Below are positions 1 to 7,940 of a DNA stretch of 30,410 nt, one piece after another (within the stretch, counting starts at the first letter, position 1; each line of letters opens with the position of its first letter). The notes under the pieces were generated by a model that was not told the DNA's origin, searched no databases, and worked only from the letters and a program-made list of their open reading frames with translations. The stretch covers positions 1-30,410 of the forward strand of contig CAAGCE010000061.1 of assembly GCA_900768245.1 (NCBI GenBank), in the 5' to 3' direction. Source of the DNA: Oscillospiraceae bacterium (GTDB lineage Bacteria; Bacillota; Clostridia; Oscillospirales; Ruminococcaceae). Both the position numbers and the translations under genes were made by a program.

Positions 1-920
1 GTTGCGCAAGGCCAGAAAAGCGTCTTGCCCTCGCTTATTCTGTAAGGCTGTTCAGTCCAGTTGAATTCAGCCTTCGGCAGCGGAAGATCGTCTTTTTTGA
101 GGTTGTACATAAAGTTTTCCGCACGCTCAACAGCAGCACTTGAAATGTTGTTTACGACCTTGCCGTTTTCCATGCTGATAGGTGCAGTACCAGTTGTGAG
201 AATAAATTGCGTTTCAAAATACCAACTGTCGTAAGCGAATTTATCTTCATCACGATCGCAGTAGTCAAGGCACATCTGTCTGAATGTGTCCCAAGTCCAG
301 TTGCCCTCTTCAAGAAGTTCAACAGGATCAGCAAGTCCGTTTTCTTCAATGGTCTTTTTGTTGTAGATCATTACGCACTTTGAGTCGGTGGCAACAGGCG
401 CAACATAATGCTTTCCGCAGATAGTGTGAAGTTCCGCAAGCTTTTTGCAGCCGTCCGACCAAAGGTCGCTGTCAAAATCAAGATAATCATCAAAAGGTTC
501 AAACATTCCGTCAATTACCTTGCTCGGGAATGTATCGAATTCCTGCGCAGGGAAAAGGTCGGGTGAAGAGCCGCCGAGAACGTTCGTTGAAAGATCGTTG
601 TATCGGTTATCCCAGGTAGTCGGTATCCATTCAACCTTTCCGCCGTACTTGGACTCAAAAAGTTCAAGTGCAAACATCTTCGGCTTTCCGAGATCAGGGT
701 TGATGTCATAAGTTGCAAGCCACTTGATAGTTCCGTTTTCAAGCTTTTCATCTTCGCCGATATCAACTTCAGCAACAGCAGCCTTGTCCTCTTCGTCAAG
801 CTCCTTTGGTGCGGTCGTTGCCGTTGTTTCGGCAGGTGTTGATGAATTTCCGCAGGCGGTCATTGAACCGATAAGTGCCATAGCGGCTGTAAAAGCAAGT
901 ACCCTCTTAAAATTTTTCAT
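1..920 (-). CDS. ABC transporter extracellular sugar-binding lipoprotein (3' end outside window)
   Basis: The reading frame starts at the ATG at 920, preceded by a GGAGAAAG ribosome site, and runs off the left edge after about 306 codons. The N-terminus is a lipoprotein signal: Lys/Arg at residues 3-6, a hydrophobic stretch, then a lipobox ending M-T-A-C with the lipidated Cys at residue 23. A Ser/Thr/Pro/Glu-rich linker follows, then text typical of family 1 solute-binding proteins (W-L-A-T-Y-D-I-N-P, P-D-L-F-P-A-Q-E-F, V-A-P-V-A-T-D, M-I-Y-N-K-K, W-T-W-D-T-F). The family captures oligosaccharides outside the membrane and hands them to an ABC permease, presumably encoded beyond the left edge. 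It is divergent from an AraC regulator, a common arrangement for sugar uptake. The exact sugar cannot be read from sequence. Confidence 0.9.
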   Translation of the reverse strand, partial: MKNFKRVLAFTAAMALIGSMTACGNSSTPAETTATTAPKELDEEDKAAVAEVDIGEDEKLENGTIKWLATYDINPDLGKPKMFALELFESKYGGKVEWIPTTWDNRYNDLSTNVLGGSSPDLFPAQEFDTFPSKVIDGMFEPFDDYLDFDSDLWSDGCKKLAELHTICGKHYVAPVATDSKCVMIYNKKTIEENGLADPVELLEEGNWTWDTFRQMCLDYCDRDEDKFAYDSWYFETQFILTTGTAPISMENGKVVNNISSAAVERAENFMYNLKKDDLPLPKAEFNWTEQPYRISEGKTLFWPCA

Positions 921-1040
921 AATCTCTTTCTCCTTTTGCATTTAAGTTGAGTTTATTCGGTCACAATTTACTGTACCTATAATTTAACATATTGCAAAGG
1001 ATAAAAATATCACTTTTTTGCTTTTTGTATCAAAATTATG

Positions 1041-1068
1041 TTGCTTTTTCTCAAAATTGCTGTATAAT
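1041..1068 (+). promoter_or_regulatory. Promoter of the AraC regulator gene
   Basis: TTGCTT at 1041-1046 and TATAAT at 1063-1068 are 16 bp apart and lie about 20 bp upstream of the GTG start at 1089. The ribosome site AGAGGTGA sits at about 1075-1082. The promoter for the divergent sugar-binding gene must be in the same 170-bp space, but I cannot assign it clearly. Confidence 0.6.
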
Positions 1069-1088
1069 AAAAGCAGAGGTGAATCAAC

Positions 1089-1853
1089 GTGTCCGAATAT
1101 GAAAAAGAGCTGACCTATAAAGCGTTTCTGAACCGAGAGTATGAGTTCAGACATTCGCCGTTTGAAAAAGAGTTTGAATTTTATGACTGCGTTAAGAAAG
1201 GCGATGTCAGCGCAGTTGAAAAGGTTATGACACCGCTCGGCGGAAACGGCGCAGGTGTGCTTTCCGTAAACCCGCTTCGCAACCTTAAATATCATTTTAT
1301 CGTAACGATAGCACTTGTAACACGCTTCTGCGTCGAGGGCGGAATGGAAATGGAAACCGCCTATACCCTCAGCGACCTCTATATAATGAAAGCAGATAAA
1401 TGTTCGACCGAAGCAGAGCTTCACAAACTCCATAAAGAGGCCGTCCTCGAGTTTACAAAGCTTATGAACAAGCTTGCCCACGGAAATATCTATTCCAAAC
1501 CCGTTATAATGACAATGGACTATATCTATGACAACCTCCACTCAAAAATAAGCGAAAATGACATTGCCGATCATGTTTCCTTGAGTCCTTCATATCTGTC
1601 ACGGCTTTTTAAAAATGAGGTCGGCGTGACGATATCAGCGTATATCGCAATAAAGCGTGTTGAAACCGCGCAGAATATGCTCAAATATTCCGATTTCTCG
1701 TCAGCAGATATCGCAAACTACCTCGCTTTTACTTCGCACAGCCACTTTATAAGCGTTTTCCGAAAATATACGGGAATGACCCCGAATGAGTTCCGCAAAA
1801 AATATTACCGCGACAATTGGGGCAATAATACTTATAAAAGAGCAAAGAAATGA
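1089..1853 (+). CDS. AraC-family transcriptional regulator
   Basis: The protein has 254 residues and starts at GTG 1089 behind AGAGGTGA. The C-terminal ~100 residues (from about 140) form a typical AraC/XylS double helix-turn-helix: Y-I-Y-D-N-L-H-S-K-I-S, then D-I-A-D-H-V-S-L-S-P-S-Y-L-S-R-L-F-K, and in the second HTH D-I-A-N-Y-L-A-F with the signature F-R-K-Y-T-G-M-T-P-N-E-F-R-K. The N-terminal half (A-F-L-N-R-E-Y-E-F-R-H, N-P-L-R-N-L-K-Y-H-F) resembles the sensor part of AraC regulators paired with Firmicute sugar ABC transporters. It lies divergent to the binding-protein gene and upstream of a licheninase, so control of glucan or oligosaccharide uptake is likely. The inducer is unknown. 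Confidence 0.9.
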   Translation: MSEYEKELTYKAFLNREYEFRHSPFEKEFEFYDCVKKGDVSAVEKVMTPLGGNGAGVLSVNPLRNLKYHFIVTIALVTRFCVEGGMEMETAYTLSDLYIMKADKCSTEAELHKLHKEAVLEFTKLMNKLAHGNIYSKPVIMTMDYIYDNLHSKISENDIADHVSLSPSYLSRLFKNEVGVTISAYIAIKRVETAQNMLKYSDFSSADIANYLAFTSHSHFISVFRKYTGMTPNEFRKKYYRDNWGNNTYKRAKK

Positions 1854-1904
1854 TACTTACAGCAAATTTTTGATATATAAAAATGCGAATTCATACTATA
1901 ATAA

Positions 1905-1977
1905 GGAAACGCTGATTAACACGTTTTTGCCATTTTTCAAAATGCAAAACAAACGCTTCGCTTTAATCAGTGATTCC
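1905..1977. repeat. 73-bp inverted-repeat element (MITE-like)
   Basis: GGAAACGCTGATTAA at 1905-1919 is mirrored by TTAATCAGTGATTCC at 1963-1977 (13 of 15 positions pair). There is no coding capacity. The ends resemble those of the 12375-12465 element in layout (a G-run, AAC, then an A-rich arm). It sits between the AraC gene and the licheninase, where it could fold into an RNA hairpin or carry a promoter. No exact target duplication was found. Confidence 0.55.
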
Positions 1978-2008
1978 TATAGAAAAAACAGCGAAAGGAA
2001 CTTCACCT

Positions 2009-2770
2009 ATGAAAAATATCGTAAAAAAAATTAAAACAGCGGCAATTTTTATCTCCTGCACAGTAATGTTATGCTCCTGCGCATCTTCACCCGCTGTTTC
2101 GGAAGAGCCAAAAGAAGAAAGCATCTCAAATGTAACCTTTGAAAACGGCGGTTCTTCGCTTTTCGAGTGCTCGGACGGCTGGACAAACGGAAATATGTTC
2201 AACGTCACTTGGCGCGCCGAAAACTGCACCTTTGAGAACGGTGTAATGAGTCTTTCCATTGATAAGGACAGCAAAATCGGAACAGTTCCGTATTCGGGTG
2301 CAGAGTACCGCTCCAAGAAATTTTACGGCTTCGGCAGATACGAAGTCAGAATGAAAGCGATAAAAAATGACGGCGTTGTTTCCTCATTTTTCACCTATAC
2401 AGGTCCGTCCGACAATAATCCTTGGGACGAGATAGATATCGAAATTCTCGGCAAGGACACAACGAAAATCCAGTTCAATTACTTCTGCAACGGTCAGGGC
2501 AATCACGAATTTATGTATGACCTCGGCTTTGACGCATCGGAAGATTTCCACGACTACGCTTTTGAGTGGTATGAAGATAAAATAGTGTGGTTCGTTGACG
2601 GCAAAGAGGCTCATACAGCAACGGAAAATATCCCCGTCACTGAGGGCAAAATTATGATGAACGTATGGTGCGGAACAGGCGTTGACAGCTGGCTCAATCC
2701 ATTTGACGACAGCAAAATGCCGCTTACTGCAGAGTATGAAAAGATCTCGTTTGATGCGTTTAATGAGTGA
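2009..2770 (+). CDS. GH16 licheninase (beta-1,3-1,4-glucanase), lipoprotein
   Basis: The protein has 253 residues from ATG 2009, chosen because of the AAAGGAA site at 1994-2000 and because a lipoprotein signal then begins at residue 1 (lipobox L-C-S-C, Cys24). An in-frame GTG at 1970 is less likely. The catalytic GH16 motif D-E-I-D-I-E-I-L-G-K-D is present; the two outer Glu are nucleophile and acid/base in this family and the Asp assists. Further lichenase text is W-R-A-E-N-C-T-F-E-N-G, Y-R-S-K-K-F-Y-G-F-G-R-Y-E-V, Q-F-N-Y-F and the C-terminal M-M-N-V-W-C-G-T-G-V. Such enzymes cleave beta-1,4 bonds next to beta-1,3 bonds in cereal glucan. Membrane anchoring fits use together with the neighbouring sugar-binding protein. 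No carbohydrate-binding or dockerin module is present. Confidence 0.93.
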   Translation: MKNIVKKIKTAAIFISCTVMLCSCASSPAVSEEPKEESISNVTFENGGSSLFECSDGWTNGNMFNVTWRAENCTFENGVMSLSIDKDSKIGTVPYSGAEYRSKKFYGFGRYEVRMKAIKNDGVVSSFFTYTGPSDNNPWDEIDIEILGKDTTKIQFNYFCNGQGNHEFMYDLGFDASEDFHDYAFEWYEDKIVWFVDGKEAHTATENIPVTEGKIMMNVWCGTGVDSWLNPFDDSKMPLTAEYEKISFDAFNE

Positions 2771-2857
2771 GTTTAGGGGATATATGCACACCAAGATGAA
2801 CAGTGGGCAAAGCTCGCCCTCGTCAAGGAAATTACGGAAGAAGTCTGGGATAAATAA
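2771..2857 (+). pseudogene. Possible 3' remnant of an unidentified gene
   Basis: The frame directly after the licheninase stop reads 28 residues without a start codon and ends at TAA 2855-2857. The text (Q-D-E-Q-W-A-K-L-A-L-V-K-E-I-T-E-E-V-W-D-K) has protein-like composition and a natural-looking end. I do not recognise it. It may be the tail of a gene whose body was lost, or chance. Confidence 0.25.
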
Positions 2858-2887
2858 ATTTGTTTTTCCATTGGATAATATACATAT

Positions 2888-2930
2888 AAATCGGCTGCAA
2901 GTGAAAAATAGCACCTGCAGCCGATTTTAT
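2888..2930 (+). terminator. Terminator hairpin after the licheninase
   Basis: AAATCGGCTGCA at 2888-2899 pairs perfectly with TGCAGCCGATTT at 2916-2927. A T-rich end follows on the plus strand and an A-rich run precedes the hairpin, so it could also act on the minus strand for the converging sigma-like gene. Confidence 0.65.
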
Positions 2931-2977
2931 GTTGGATTTCGGCGCAGATTTTTCCTGTATTTTATTGGTGTTTAGTA
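2929..2977 (+). mobile_element. Truncated MITE (copy C, right half)
   Basis: From about 2929 to GGTGTTTAGTA at 2967-2977 the sequence matches the right half of the 20888-20985 copy almost base for base (shared GATTTCGGCGCAGATTTTTC). It is followed by TTA, the target duplication seen at the full copies. The left half is missing and is replaced by the terminator hairpin. The flanking TTA (2978-2980) is also the stop codon of the minus-strand sigma-like gene. Confidence 0.75.
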
Positions 2978-3931
2978 TTATTCATTATCAAAGCTCTTTC
3001 TCATTTCAAGTTGGATCAGCTGAAAAAATTTCGTTCTTTGCGGACTTATGCTTTGTTCGCTCTGAACCTTATCCTTTTTCTTTACATAATTTGAAATATA
3101 CGTTGCATAAACGATATTCTCAAGGTCATATCCGCACGGTCTGTCATCCTCGTCCTTGCCCGTGATCTCACTCAACATTTTAAGCCTGCCCTGCGCTATT
3201 CCGGCAACGCTGCTGTTGTCACCGTGCATATAATATGAAACAAAGTCATGTTCAATAACCCTCATAAGGTCATTTTCCGACTTATCAAACACAGATCTGT
3301 CGCTTTCCTTGTCAATGCAGCGAGTAACGAACTCTGTGTAAAAATACGCAGGATAGCATATTTTCGTACTGTTCTTATACTTCATTTTCTGTGCGATGAC
3401 AGCATTATTCAGTACATCAAAATGCTGTTTCATAATATCTCCCTGACGTTTCATAGCATCGTCTTCGAGAACAGCTTTTTCCGTATCATCGGTTCCTGCG
3501 ATCTCTTTTACCGAACTGTCATCTTCGGATGAATAAAAAATATCTTCCCGATTGATATCCGCAGTATCGCTTTTATTCTTTTTCATTTTTCTGTATGCAC
3601 CGCGCTCAAGAGTGTCAAGATTCTCTGTATAGATATCGTTTTTTCTCCTGTTGACTATCGACTTGTAATACGCCCAGAAATCAGCTTTGCCGGGTTTCCA
3701 GTCTTTAAAGCACTCAATGAACGTGTCCCCCGCACATTCCTGATAATCGTCCCTGCTTATGTTAGTTATTTTCTCCCTCGATATTCTCCCTACTACCAGT
3801 GCAGCGAGCTTGTTATATTCGGTTCTGTATCTGCTGTCATTGTTCGTTTTGAACATGTATGCATTTTCGGCCGAGCGATTGATCTCTCTTATTTCATCGT
3901 CTTCAGCAAACGTGTTTTTTTTCGTTTCCAT
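2978..3931 (-). CDS. Sigma-factor-like protein paired with a CARF protein
   Basis: The protein has 317 residues and starts at ATG 3931, five bases after GGAGGG and 12 bases after the CARF gene stop, so the two are translationally linked. Residues about 25-110 can be laid on ECF sigma-70 region 2: an R-x-x-Y-N-K-L helix, then R-D-D-Y-Q-E-C-A-G-D-T-F-I-E-C-F, a short K-P-G-K linker, and F-W-A-Y-Y-K-S-I-V-N-R-R-K-N-D-I-Y, which mirrors the D-x-x-Q-E-x-F / F-x-x-W-L-x-x-I-x-x-N core. This is my alignment by eye. No clear region 4 helix-turn-helix is seen; the C-terminal half is helical, charged and unfamiliar. No HEPN R-x4-6-H motif was found. The role is unproven: it may be the output of the CARF sensor, acting on transcription. 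The stop codon coincides with a MITE target site, so the C-terminus could have been altered. Confidence 0.6.
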   Translation of the reverse strand: METKKNTFAEDDEIREINRSAENAYMFKTNNDSRYRTEYNKLAALVVGRISREKITNISRDDYQECAGDTFIECFKDWKPGKADFWAYYKSIVNRRKNDIYTENLDTLERGAYRKMKKNKSDTADINREDIFYSSEDDSSVKEIAGTDDTEKAVLEDDAMKRQGDIMKQHFDVLNNAVIAQKMKYKNSTKICYPAYFYTEFVTRCIDKESDRSVFDKSENDLMRVIEHDFVSYYMHGDNSSVAGIAQGRLKMLSEITGKDEDDRPCGYDLENIVYATYISNYVKKKDKVQSEQSISPQRTKFFQLIQLEMRKSFDNE

Positions 3932-3943
3932 ATTGCCCTCCTA

Positions 3944-4546
3944 TCAAAGATCAAGTACAGCCTTAATGAACTTTTTCGGGTCGGCTGAATCGCTCATTGT
4001 GTTTATGGTCGAGTTCATATAGAAAAGTGCTGTTACATCATAAAGACTCGAAGCATTGGTATCATGATTGAACTGACCGTAAATAATGTTTTCGATAAAA
4101 GTATTTCTGAATCTGTATGCGTATGTCAGCATCATAAGGAACACCATAGGTATCGGCTTCGTGCCGAATGTGATATCAGCATAAAGTGCATCATCGTCCC
4201 GGATAGTGTCAATGAGCTTTCCGAAAAGTCCAAGATGATCGTCTATCGTTTCGGAAAATGGCGTAAGTATGGTTTCAAGCTCATATTCAAATCCAACTTC
4301 ATTTTTTAGTGCTTCAAGTTCCGCCGTGAAGGTCTTTTCGTTTGTATCGCAGTTCACATGCTCCTGTTTAACGGTCGTGATGCGTATCTTTTCACCCTTG
4401 GAAACTGTATTTTTTATAAGCACAAGAATAGGAAAGCTTACCTCTTCCGTACATTCAAGAACGGGATTTCCGCAGGGATTTTCATATTCGGTCTTTTTAA
4501 GTTTTTTCTCCGGCTGCTGCGGGATAGTGCAAAAGTAATTCTTCAT
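3944..4546 (-). CDS. CARF-domain protein, TM1812-like (CRISPR cyclic-oligoadenylate sensor)
   Basis: The protein has 200 residues from ATG 4546, behind GAAAGGATGA. It begins with a beta strand (K-N-Y-F-C-T-I-P-Q), continues with F-P-I-L-V-L-I-K-N-T-V and G-E-K-I-R-I-T-T-V, and carries D124-I-T-F-G-T-K130 followed by a hydrophobic helix. That is the D-x-T-H-G-x-K/R ligand-loop signature of CARF proteins with Phe in place of His. CARF domains bind cyclic oligoadenylate made by Cas10 in type III CRISPR systems. There is no fused nuclease domain, which is unusual. The output function probably lies in the sigma-like gene 12 bases downstream. The start codon is only about 15 bp from the cas10 coding region, so no normal promoter fits. 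Confidence 0.82.
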   Translation of the reverse strand: MKNYFCTIPQQPEKKLKKTEYENPCGNPVLECTEEVSFPILVLIKNTVSKGEKIRITTVKQEHVNCDTNEKTFTAELEALKNEVGFEYELETILTPFSETIDDHLGLFGKLIDTIRDDDALYADITFGTKPIPMVFLMMLTYAYRFRNTFIENIIYGQFNHDTNASSLYDVTALFYMNSTINTMSDSADPKKFIKAVLDL

Positions 4547-4561
4547 AAAAAATCATCCTTT

Positions 4562-6001
4562 CAAAACTGCCGAAGCAAGCAGGAATACATCTACCGCACC
4601 AACCGCATACAGGAGATAACGGGTGCTTCGGAGCTTCTTTCCTCGCTGTTCAAGGACTTTTTCAACGAGGAAAACAAGCAGTTCCGCATCAAAGGCAACT
4701 GGCACGAAAAAGCCGTGGGCGACTTTATTGACAACTTCAACAACAGCGGACTTGACGCCGAAGTCGTCTATGAGGGCGGCGGAAATCTCTGCGTTATCTT
4801 TAAGGATAAAGAAACTTATATCCGCGTGAACAAGGCACTTTCAAGACAGGTTCTTGAAAAGACATATGCCGTCAGCATCATAGCCTCGGCTGCCGAAGTC
4901 AGCGGCAATTTCGTCAGCGACAGAAAAAAGCTTTATGCCGAAAACGCAATGCAGAAGAACCTCGGCTCTTATCATATCCCATGCAATGTTCTGCCGTTCA
5001 CACAGGTAGACAGACTTACATATCAGCCTATCGTCAAAAAATCAGGCGGCAAGGAATACACTTCCGAAAGCAAAAGAAAACAGCGCAAGTACGATGAAAT
5101 TTCCAAAAACGTCAAAGCCGACAAAAAGCAGATACACGAAAACGAGCTTGATTTAATGACGGAAAAAGGCACTGAAAGCCTGCTCGCGATCATCTACATC
5201 GATGGTAACAATATGGGCAGCAAAGTCAAGGAAACTACCAAGGATCTGACCGACTATACTTCGGGCGTAAACGCTCTCAGAAAATTTTCCGAAGAAACGA
5301 ACCGCGACTTTGTTGAAAAGCCCATAAAAGCTATAGAAGAAAAGCTGACCGAGCTTTATAATTCGGAAAATGAGCATAAGAACCGCTTTTTTTACCGCAA
5401 AGTCATAAGCGGCGGCGATGAAATAACCATTATCTGCAATGCTCACGCAGTCCCTGCGATACTCAACACCTATTTTGAAACGCTGACCGCCGAAAGCAGC
5501 AATTCCGCCTGCGCAGGCGTTGCGATCTTCCACAGCCACGCTCCCTTTGCCGATGTTTATGAGATCGCCGAGCAAAGCTGCGAAATGGGCAAAAAGCGTT
5601 CCCACATAAAAGAAAACAGGGATAAAAACTACATTGATTTCCACTACTGCCACGCAGGTATAACCAACTCGCTCGATGAGATACGCGACCGTCAGGAAGC
5701 AAAATTCACCGCCCGTCCGTATGAGTACAGCACCGATTGGAAGCAGTTCTGCGATTACGGAAATATTCTCAAAAGCATCAACCGTTCCGATGTAAAGGCT
5801 CTCGGCGAAGCAATAGTCAAGGGCGATTCCTATTACAAAGCCGAATTAAGAAGAATAAAATCACGTCAAAAAAATGACAGCCTATTCAATAAAGAAATAA
5901 ACGAAAACGATGATCGGATCAAAAAATTCATTTATGATATCGCAATAGTATATGATCTGTGGTTCGATGATACGGAGGTGAACATCAATGAGCAGAATTA
6001 A
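4562..6001 (+). CDS. cas10: Cas10, type III-D-like, 5' end damaged
   Basis: About 480 residues of Cas10 can be recognised. The first is Q-N-C-R-S-K-Q-E-Y-I-Y-R-T-N-R-I with E-I-T-G-A-S-E-L-L, the usual start of the first palm domain, lacking the dozen or so residues that normally precede it. A G-G-G-N motif (codons 4775-4786) marks palm 1. Palm 2 has I-Y-I-D-G-N-N-M-G (Asp codon 5201-5203) and S-G-G-D-E at 5408-5422, the equivalent of GGDD. Glu is also used at this position by GGDEF cyclases, so cyclic-oligoadenylate synthesis remains plausible. No N-terminal HD nuclease is present. The frame stays open back to ATG 4358, but that stretch is antisense to the CARF gene. No ATG, GTG or TTG with a ribosome site lies at the natural start. 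It overlaps the next gene by 14 bases. Confidence 0.85.
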   Translation, partial: QNCRSKQEYIYRTNRIQEITGASELLSSLFKDFFNEENKQFRIKGNWHEKAVGDFIDNFNNSGLDAEVVYEGGGNLCVIFKDKETYIRVNKALSRQVLEKTYAVSIIASAAEVSGNFVSDRKKLYAENAMQKNLGSYHIPCNVLPFTQVDRLTYQPIVKKSGGKEYTSESKRKQRKYDEISKNVKADKKQIHENELDLMTEKGTESLLAIIYIDGNNMGSKVKETTKDLTDYTSGVNALRKFSEETNRDFVEKPIKAIEEKLTELYNSENEHKNRFFYRKVISGGDEITIICNAHAVPAILNTYFETLTAESSNSACAGVAIFHSHAPFADVYEIAEQSCEMGKKRSHIKENRDKNYIDFHYCHAGITNSLDEIRDRQEAKFTARPYEYSTDWKQFCDYGNILKSINRSDVKALGEAIVKGDSYYKAELRRIKSRQKNDSLFNKEINENDDRIKKFIYDIAIVYDLWFDDTEVNINEQN

Positions 6002-7940
6002 GATCATACTCAAGTCCGATCTCTGCGCGGCAAGCGGCGACGGATTTTCGTCTGTAATTGATACTGATGTCAGCTACGATAAATACGGTTTTCCCGTTAT
6101 CGGCGCAAGAAGACTGAAAGGCTGCCTGCGCGATGCCGCAGAGCTTATCGGCGCCGATAATATCAATGAAATATTCGGCACTTCGGGAAGTGAAAAGTCG
6201 GGCAGCCTGAAAATTTCCGATGCACATATAAAAGGCTATGAGGAGTTAAAGCAGGAAGCTGTTTCCTCGGGACTTAACGCCGAAGAGGTCATCTCCCTTT
6301 TCACATATACAAGAGCCTCAACAGCTATCGAAAACGATACCGCCAAGGATAACAGCCTGCGTTTCACAAGAGTTGTAAAGCACTTTTCCCCTCTGACCGA
6401 TACCGATAACATGACCGAGACCGAATTTGAAGCGGAAGCCGATATCAATGAACAGTACGCCGCAGAATTTTCCGATATCTGCAAAGCGCTCAGAAACATC
6501 GGCTATAAGCGCAACAGAGGATATGGCGCAGTAAAATGCAGCTTTGAATCTGAAAAGAAAAAATCTCTCCCTTCGGACGTCAAAAATATCAAAGGTGATA
6601 CAGCAAGCATTACCTACCTTATCAGGTTGAAGGATAATGTGATGCTCCCGTCATCAGCATCGGACGAAACCGCCGACTACATCTCGGGAACATCGGTAAT
6701 GGGTTCCTTCGCAAACGAATATCTGAGATCAAACTCCGCAGATGAGAACTTTGAAAATATCTTTCTCAAAAACAATGTTGCTTTTTCAAATCTCTATATC
6801 TCCGATGAAAAAATGACGGAATACTTCCCCGCTCCCGTTATCCTCGGCAAGATCAAGGGCGAGGACGGCGCTTTCAATATCGTCACATACAAAAAGGACG
6901 AAAGCACTATTATAAAGCCGGTAAAGAGCGGCTATTCTTGCTTTGATTCGGTGATAAAAAAGCCACTCACGGAAACGGTATATCACCACACAAGGGGCAG
7001 TGAAGCAAATCTCTACACCCAGACAAGCCTTTGCAGCGGTCAGTATTTCCGCGGAACGATAACGGGAAAATCAGAATATGTAAAGATAATTTACGATATC
7101 CTTACCCACTCCACACTTCGCTTCGGCAGAAGCAAAACTGCGCAGTATTCAGCCTGCGAGCTTGTCAAAGCCGATATCTCGCCCGTTTCGGACAGCGTTA
7201 AAACAATAAGATCGGGTGAGCAGTTCATCGTCCTGCTTCTCTCCGATGTGCTTATCCCCGATGAAGCAGGCGGATACGATATCTCCGTTCAGGGACTTCA
7301 GAAAGCTGTCGGACACGGCATCGAAAAGCTCGAATGTGACAAGGGGGAAACAGTCAAGCGCTCCGCTCTCCGCTACAGAATAATTGCAGGCTACAACAGC
7401 AAATGGAACATTCAGAAGCCGCAGATAGGAACTATCGCCGCAGGCTCGACTCTTGTTTTCCGTGCAGAATCGGATATGAAGTTTCCGTCCATATTCACTG
7501 TCGGCGCAAAGATAAATGAAGGCTTCGGCAAGGTAATGATCTGCCGCCCCGAAGATTTCGCCGAAAGATCGGTCAAGACCGAAAAAAACGTAAAGACCGC
7601 AGACAAAAACGGTGCTCTCTGCAAACTCATTGCCAAGAACAAAACTATCGAAGAAATGCGTTCAAAAGCAATAAGCTTTGCTGCATCATTCGGCAGGAAA
7701 ATGAACTCTTCACAGATCGGACGTTATACTATGATGGTAAAGCAGGCAAACGACCTTGGTGAACTCCAGCACAGTATGATAGAAAACATCAAAAGCAAAA
7801 GTTCTCATGATTACATCGATAATATCATAAAAAAGAGCGAAGCCGAACACTACCGCGATAACTGGAGAGACTACCTCCTGCTTATCCTTACACTTATAAA
7901 GTATCAGAACAGAGGGGAGAAGAACAATGACCAGAATTAA
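5988..7940 (+). CDS. Cas7-Cas5(Csx10)-Cas11-like fusion, type III-Dv effector subunit
   Basis: The protein has 650 residues starting at ATG 5988 behind GGAGGTG. Residues 1-190 are a Csm3/Cas7 RAMP: G-F-P-V-I-G-A-R-R-L-K-G-C-L-R, T-R-A-S-T-A-I-E-N-D, and a Gly-rich loop N-R-G-Y-G. Asp25, Asp27 and Asp31 lie where Cas7 catalytic Asp residues are found. Residues about 205-520 look like Csx10/Cas5: Y-I-S-G-T-S-V-M-G-S-F, F-L-K-N-N-V-A-F-S-N, F-P-A-P-V-I-L-G-K, L-R-F-G-R-S-K-T, and G-A-K-I-N-E-G-F-G-K-V. Residues about 535-640 are purely helical and could be a Cas11-type small subunit. This domain order matches the known III-Dv Cas7-Cas5-Cas11 protein, thought to be a step towards single-protein III-E effectors. 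The Cas11 part is assigned by helicity and position only. It overlaps the next gene by 14 bases. Confidence 0.8.
   Translation: MSRIKIILKSDLCAASGDGFSSVIDTDVSYDKYGFPVIGARRLKGCLRDAAELIGADNINEIFGTSGSEKSGSLKISDAHIKGYEELKQEAVSSGLNAEEVISLFTYTRASTAIENDTAKDNSLRFTRVVKHFSPLTDTDNMTETEFEAEADINEQYAAEFSDICKALRNIGYKRNRGYGAVKCSFESEKKKSLPSDVKNIKGDTASITYLIRLKDNVMLPSSASDETADYISGTSVMGSFANEYLRSNSADENFENIFLKNNVAFSNLYISDEKMTEYFPAPVILGKIKGEDGAFNIVTYKKDESTIIKPVKSGYSCFDSVIKKPLTETVYHHTRGSEANLYTQTSLCSGQYFRGTITGKSEYVKIIYDILTHSTLRFGRSKTAQYSACELVKADISPVSDSVKTIRSGEQFIVLLLSDVLIPDEAGGYDISVQGLQKAVGHGIEKLECDKGETVKRSALRYRIIAGYNSKWNIQKPQIGTIAAGSTLVFRAESDMKFPSIFTVGAKINEGFGKVMICRPEDFAERSVKTEKNVKTADKNGALCKLIAKNKTIEEMRSKAISFAASFGRKMNSSQIGRYTMMVKQANDLGELQHSMIENIKSKSSHDYIDNIIKKSEAEHYRDNWRDYLLLILTLIKYQNRGEKNNDQN

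Noticed and set aside
984..1541. 185-residue minus-strand ORF
   Set aside because: It is the shadow of the AraC gene and reads as Cys/Phe-rich antisense without motifs.
2978..3931. HEPN nuclease domain in the CARF partner
   Set aside because: No R-x4-6-H motif was found; R-V-I-E-H has the wrong spacing.
4358..4561. Upstream extension of cas10 to ATG 4358 (547 residues)
   Set aside because: The stretch is antisense to the well-supported CARF gene, has no ribosome site and reads as non-native protein; the open frame is likely chance.
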